A DNA stretch of 64,000 bases from assembly GCF_009932555.1 (NCBI RefSeq), contig NZ_BLJO01000005.1:401556-465555 (forward strand). Direction: 5' to 3'. A program made the translations under genes and the position numbers. Origin of the DNA: Steroidobacter agaridevorans (GTDB taxonomy: Bacteria; Pseudomonadota; Gammaproteobacteria; Steroidobacterales; Steroidobacteraceae). The notes beneath the pieces are model-generated. The model was not told the DNA's origin and ran no database searches. It saw only the letters and a program-made list of their open reading frames with translations. Positions 60,020 to 64,000 of this stretch are shown here, in pieces. How positions within the stretch are numbered: the first letter of the stretch is position 1; every line of letters begins with the position of its first letter.

Positions 60020-61397
60020 CGCGACCGGATTTCTTGTTGAAGGTGTACTCGCGATCCGATTCGATCGCGAAGAAGCTTCCGTCGGCACGCGCACGCAGCT
60101 CGCGCTTGTTGTTAGCGACCTTCATGAACAGCTTGCCCTGCTCCATAGTGACGACGGACGTTTCATCGCTGTACTTGTACTCGCCAACGTAGCTGCGCAG
60201 CCCTGAGGGTGAAACAGTCGTCTCCGGAACCACGCTTTTCGGATCGACGCCGATCTTCTCCAATTCCTTGCGGGCGCCCTCGTGTCCTGGGTATAGCGCC
60301 AATGTTTTTTTCAACTCCGCCTCGCCCTGCGGTCGGTCGTTCAGCGCCAGATACACCTTGCCCAGCTCGAAGTGCGCGCCTGGACTGTGCGGATACAGCT
60401 CCAGCACTCGCTGCAGCACCTGCCGCGCTTCCTGGGGACGTTTGACGTGCTGCAAGTAGCCTTGGGCCTGCATGAGCTGGTGTTCCGGCACCTTCACTTC
60501 ATACCCCAAATACTTCGAGATGAGCTCGAAGCGCTTGTCGAAGTACTGCAGCCCGCCCTCTTCATACGCGCGCGCCGGATCGTGGGTGTAGTAGAGCTCG
60601 TTCAGCCACTCCATCCCTTCGTAAACACTGCGCAAGACGACGGAACCGTGGTTCTCTTCCGGCCAGCGCTGAAAGTTCGCACCCGTCTGACGCAAGCTGG
60701 CCAGCGAGCCGATGACCTTCTGCGCGCCACCGAGCATCGCGCCACCTTCATTGCCCATCGTCATGTAGATGGCGGTCTGCAGATCCTTGTGATCGATCAC
60801 GAACTGGTCGGCCTGTTTCGCCAGCGCCTGGTCGTCCCACCACAGCGACGGGCTCACTGCGATGTACGCCTTGAAGATATCGGGCCGGTTGAACAGCGTG
60901 TACACGGCGAACAGCCCGCCGTATGAATGCCCGATCAGGATTCGAGTCGGCCGCGTGCGATACGCGCGATCGATCTCGGGCAGCAATTCATCGGCGATGA
61001 AGCTCAGAAACTTGGCGGCGCCACCCACGTTGCCCGGCGGCCGCCCTTCCGTCCCGGCGAACGGCGGCGTGAAGTCACGCTGCCGGTCCGTGTTCTCGAT
61101 GCCGACGATGAGCATGGGCTCGGACCGACCGTTTCTCGCCAACTGCTCGACGGTTGCGCTGACATGATGAATGTGCCCATCGCCGTCGAGCAGGATGACC
61201 ACTCCGTAGCGCTGATCGGAGAAGTCATAGGCGTCTGGCTTATGAACGATATAGGTGCGCTGTTCGCCCAGCACCTTCGACGCGATCCGATAGCGATGTC
61301 CGATGACGACCGGCTCGCCCTGCGGTTGCACTGGGGCACTCGCCTGTGCCAACGGAGCTGCGAGCAGCGCGCAGCCGAGAATCCATTCATAGCGCAT
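59961..61397 (-). CDS. Exported esterase-D-like alpha/beta-hydrolase with TPR region
   Basis: 478 residues. Signal peptide (LGCALLAAPLAQASAP). Residues about 30-270 are a putative-esterase domain: VVILLDGDGHIHHVSATVEQ, LIVGIENTDRQRDFTPPFAG, RPTRILIGHSYGGLFAVYTL (GHSYGG elbow), PSLWWDD, and PEENHGSV with the catalytic His. Residues about 320-380 contain TPR-like repeats (EARQVLQRVLELYPHSPGAH, EAELKKTLALYPGHEGARKE), then a beta-rich C-terminal domain. Downstream partner of the next hydrolase, 3 bp apart. Confidence 0.88.
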   Translation of the reverse strand: MRYEWILGCALLAAPLAQASAPVQPQGEPVVIGHRYRIASKVLGEQRTYIVHKPDAYDFSDQRYGVVILLDGDGHIHHVSATVEQLARNGRSEPMLIVGIENTDRQRDFTPPFAGTEGRPPGNVGGAAKFLSFIADELLPEIDRAYRTRPTRILIGHSYGGLFAVYTLFNRPDIFKAYIAVSPSLWWDDQALAKQADQFVIDHKDLQTAIYMTMGNEGGAMLGGAQKVIGSLASLRQTGANFQRWPEENHGSVVLRSVYEGMEWLNELYYTHDPARAYEEGGLQYFDKRFELISKYLGYEVKVPEHQLMQAQGYLQHVKRPQEARQVLQRVLELYPHSPGAHFELGKVYLALNDRPQGEAELKKTLALYPGHEGARKELEKIGVDPKSVVPETTVSPSGLRSYVGEYKYSDETSVVTMEQGKLFMKVANNKRELRARADGSFFAIESDREYTFNKKSGRVTSLTVQLVDFRYESRKVK

Positions 61398-61400
61398 GAC

Positions 61401-62258
61401 CTACTCCTTGTCGCTTCCCTGCAGTGTCCGTTGTATGAATCCGCGCATGACGATCATCGCGCCTTGCTCGACGGTGCCGTGATCCAGCCCCGCCATTTCG
61501 TAGAACTCCACTTTCTTATGACCCAGATTGCGCAGGGTCACCGCCATCAGCTCGTTCTCCTCCACGCGCGACTTGAACTCGATGTCCCGGCCGCCGACGA
61601 TCAGGCAGATCGGCGGGAACTCATTCGCGGCGTGATACAGCGGCGCGTATTCGTCGATGATCGGGCGCAGTTGCGGGGCCGTGTCACCGCGTTGTTTCTT
61701 GACGGTGAAATGCGTGGTCATCTGGCCGCTGACGGCGATGACGCCCGCGAGCGATTTGTTAGATAGCCGGTGCGCACCGAGCCACTTCGGGTCCATCGCG
61801 ATCATGGTTGCGAGGTAAGCACCGGCGGAGTGACCCGCAACGAACACTTTGCTCGGATCGCCGCCATAGCGGCTGATGTTCTTGAGCACCCACGCGATCG
61901 CAGCGGCGCTGTCTTCCAGATAGGCGGGCGGTTGAGCCTTCGGCGCGAATCGATAACTTGCGGCGACGAGTGCGATGCCTTGGTCCTTCAAGTTGGGAAA
62001 GTAACGACTGCCACCCGTCAGCCCGCCGCCATGAAACCACACGACCGTGGTGAAGCCCTTCGCGCCTTTGGGGTAATAAACATCCAGCTTGCTCTGCTGT
62101 TTCTGATATTCGTCGGCACGCGCCAACGCCGCGGCGTCGTAATAGGCGATGTTGTTCTCGATGCCATACTCCAGCTTCGGGGCCGTCCCGTCCGCTAGCG
62201 ATACGGCGCCCGACAGCAGGCACCACATCCCGATCAACAAAGCACAGCGAAAAATCAT
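61401..62258 (-). CDS. Exported alpha/beta-hydrolase (BD-FAE/lipase-like)
   Basis: 285 residues from the ATG at 62258, after GGGGAG. Signal peptide ending near AVSLAD. HSL/BD-FAE features: KLDVYYPKGAKGFTTVVWFH, HGGGLTGGSRYF (oxyanion hole), VFVAGHSAGAYLATMIAMDP (nucleophile elbow), and GLDHGTVEQGA with the catalytic His. Acts on small esters or acylated sugars in the periplasm. First gene of a two-hydrolase operon, close to a divergent GH2 glycosidase; polysaccharide de-esterification is a fair guess. Confidence 0.9.
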   Translation of the reverse strand: MIFRCALLIGMWCLLSGAVSLADGTAPKLEYGIENNIAYYDAAALARADEYQKQQSKLDVYYPKGAKGFTTVVWFHGGGLTGGSRYFPNLKDQGIALVAASYRFAPKAQPPAYLEDSAAAIAWVLKNISRYGGDPSKVFVAGHSAGAYLATMIAMDPKWLGAHRLSNKSLAGVIAVSGQMTTHFTVKKQRGDTAPQLRPIIDEYAPLYHAANEFPPICLIVGGRDIEFKSRVEENELMAVTLRNLGHKKVEFYEMAGLDHGTVEQGAMIVMRGFIQRTLQGSDKE

Positions 62259-62404
62259 CGGCTCTCCCCTCTTGGGCCCATTCCGTCCGCGGTCACACGC
62301 CGAAGTATGCAGTACTTTGCACGATTTAGACGCACCCACATTTGTCTGAGATAATGCCAGAGTCGGCGCCACGCGCGCCGAACTGCCGCTGAAGGGTTCC
62401 ATCG

Positions 62405-64000
62405 ATGCGAAATTTTTTCCGCTCTCGCCGCGACGAGGGCCATGCGTTGCGTCCGCTGCTGACCTGGCGCAACGTCCTGGTCTTCACTCTGTCACTGGTT
62501 GCGCCGGCACTGGCCTCGGCTCAAACCATCGCGCCAGGCGAACGCGTTTCCATCAACTCCGGCTGGCGTTTTCAGATGGGCGATCCGGCGGGCCTCACGA
62601 CGCCACTGATGTACGACGTGCGTCCCGTGGTCACGCTGACCGAAGACGGCAAGCAAGCGGATGCGAAGCCCGAAGAGGCCGCGCAAGTTGCAGCCGCCAA
62701 ACAGCAGGTGCTGAAGCCGTGGATCCTGCCCTCGGGCAACGCTTTCATCAAAGATCCAGCGCAGCGATATCAACGTCCGGCGGGCGATCCCGGCAGCGAT
62801 GTTTCCTATGTCCAGGCGAACTTCGACGACAGCACCTGGCGCAAGGTCACCTTGCCCCATGACTGGGCAATTACCGGTCCTTTCATTACCGAAGGTCCGT
62901 ATGGCGGCATGGGCCGGCTGCCGAGCTGGGGCATCGGCTGGTATCGGCAGAAGCTGGAGATTCCAGCGAGCGATCGAGATCGCTCTGTATTTCTGGATAT
63001 CGACGGCGCGATGTCCTACGCCACCGTGTGGCTCAATGGCAAGCTCGTCGGCGGCTGGCCTTACGGCTACAACTCCTTCCGTCTCGATCTCACTTCGCAC
63101 GTCGCTTTCGGCGGCACGAACCAACTCGTCGTCCGCCTCGACAACCCTCCGCACTCGGCGCGCTGGTATCCCGGCGGCGGCCTGTATCGCAATGTCTGGT
63201 TGACCAAGACGAATCGCGTGCACGTGAGCCATTGGGGCACTCAGGTCACGACGCCGCAGGTTTCGAAGTCGTCGGCCACTATCGATGTCGCCGTCTCCAT
63301 CGACAACGATTCGCAGACCGAGGCGTCGGTCGATGTTTCAACGGACGTTTATGCGCTGGACGTTGGCGGCAAACGCAGCGGCGGCATCGTCGCAAAGATC
63401 GATCATGGGAAAGCTCGCGTCGCCGCCGGCGCGAGCGCTCAAGTGAAAGGTTCTGCAACGCTCGCGAATCCTCGCTTGTGGGGACCGCGACCGACGCAAA
63501 CGCCGAATCGTTACGTCGCTGTGACGACGGTATCGCGCGGTGGCAAAGCCATTGATCGATACGAGACGCGCTTTGGCATCCGCTCGCTACGCCTGGACCC
63601 GACCCATGGCGTGTTCGTGAACGACGAGCGCATTCCGCTCAACGGCGTCAACAATCACCACGACCTCGGCGCGCTTGGCGCAGCTTTCAACGTGCGTGCG
63701 GCCGAGCGTCAGCTGGAAATGCTTCAGGAGATGGGCTCGAACGCGCTGCGCATGAGCCACAACCCGCCAGCGCCGGAGCTGCTCGAGCTGACCGATCGCA
63801 TGGGCATCCTGGTGATGGATGAAGTATTCGACGTATGGGAACGCAAGAAAACACCGCTCGACTTCCACCTGATCTTCCCGGACTGGCACGAGCAGGATCT
63901 GCGTTCGATGCTGCGCCGGGATCGCAATCATCCCTCCATCATCATGTGGAGCGTCGGCAACGAAGTCGGCGAGCAATACACGGGCGAGCATGGCGCCGCG
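62405..64000 (+). CDS. Glycoside hydrolase family 2 protein, 3'-truncated
   Basis: 532 codons visible, open to the window end. Start ATG 62405 follows GAAGGG. Signal-like helix VLVFTLSLVAPALASAQ. The jelly-roll sugar-binding domain: INSGWRFQMGDP, KVTLPHDWAITGPF, GIGWYRQKLEIP, VWLNGKLVGGWPYGYNSFRL, WYPGGGLYRNVWL; an Ig-like domain; then the TIM barrel start (GVNNHHDLGALG, LEMLQEMGSNALRMSHNPP, DEVFDVWERKK) with the acid/base Glu in WSVGNEVG. The nucleophile Glu lies beyond the window. Beta-galactosidase-like exported enzyme. Confidence 0.93.
   Translation, partial: MRNFFRSRRDEGHALRPLLTWRNVLVFTLSLVAPALASAQTIAPGERVSINSGWRFQMGDPAGLTTPLMYDVRPVVTLTEDGKQADAKPEEAAQVAAAKQQVLKPWILPSGNAFIKDPAQRYQRPAGDPGSDVSYVQANFDDSTWRKVTLPHDWAITGPFITEGPYGGMGRLPSWGIGWYRQKLEIPASDRDRSVFLDIDGAMSYATVWLNGKLVGGWPYGYNSFRLDLTSHVAFGGTNQLVVRLDNPPHSARWYPGGGLYRNVWLTKTNRVHVSHWGTQVTTPQVSKSSATIDVAVSIDNDSQTEASVDVSTDVYALDVGGKRSGGIVAKIDHGKARVAAGASAQVKGSATLANPRLWGPRPTQTPNRYVAVTTVSRGGKAIDRYETRFGIRSLRLDPTHGVFVNDERIPLNGVNNHHDLGALGAAFNVRAAERQLEMLQEMGSNALRMSHNPPAPELLELTDRMGILVMDEVFDVWERKKTPLDFHLIFPDWHEQDLRSMLRRDRNHPSIIMWSVGNEVGEQYTGEHGAA

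Overview
The window is about 60-62% G+C, gene-dense Gram-negative chromosome. Outer-membrane lipoproteins with lipoboxes, an RND tripartite pump, LolCDE/MacB-type ABC systems, purT, an ElaA-type acetyltransferase, a PEP-CTERM protein and a DUF6152-type secreted protein point to a gammaproteobacterium. The mix of Acidobacteria-like secreted families with gammaproteobacterial housekeeping genes would fit a Steroidobacteraceae/Nevskiales-like soil bacterium. That placement is inference. No rRNA, tRNA, CRISPR array, insertion sequence or prophage was seen.

Layout. 1-6.5 kb: 3' end of galM; a three-gene secreted/membrane operon (YXCLPG-type protein, DUF6152, 46-aa microprotein); EcsC-like gene; SnoaL-like protein; a pair of small membrane proteins; purT. 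6.5-16.9 kb: large amidohydrolase with a TolB-like propeller, exported RidA, GNAT, PEP-CTERM protein, sulfatase-modifying-factor/SnoaL fusion, glycine-zipper protein, UBP zinc finger, YihG-like acyltransferase, DUF4159 protein and ElaA. 17-22.6 kb: usher-like lipoprotein, ECF sigma/anti-sigma/beta-solenoid-RDD operon, YfcE-like phosphoesterase and an atypical SRAP protein. 22.6-31 kb: arginase and YVTN propeller, EamA transporter, ABC-2 exporter with GNAT, Tat dipeptidase, outer-membrane barrel, YceI lipoprotein, cupin. 31.3-37.3 kb: a decayed nucleotidyltransferase module, esterase lipoprotein, LacI regulator with a degenerate beta-lactamase-fold protein, and a PKD-containing serine hydrolase.

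37.7-46.7 kb: HAMP-GGDEF-EAL protein, then a TetR-controlled RND efflux operon whose repressor gene carries a 38-bp palindromic operator over its own promoter. 47.2-57.1 kb: a histidine kinase with an ethylene-receptor-like membrane domain, then two divergent four-gene ABC export systems (adaptor, ATPase, two permeases). 57.1-64 kb: Fpg/Nei glycosylase, quinone oxidoreductase divergent from a LysR regulator, two alpha/beta hydrolases in tandem, and the 5' part of a glycoside hydrolase family 2 gene running off the end.

Themes: envelope export and efflux dominate; sugar-related genes lie at both edges; many convergent gene pairs have no space between stop codons; and a stem-loop interspersed repeat occurs in three or four places. 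The most interesting items are the ethylene-receptor-like kinase beside the mirrored exporters, the lipidated usher-like barrel beside the ECF sigma operon, and several enzyme-fold proteins lacking canonical catalytic residues.
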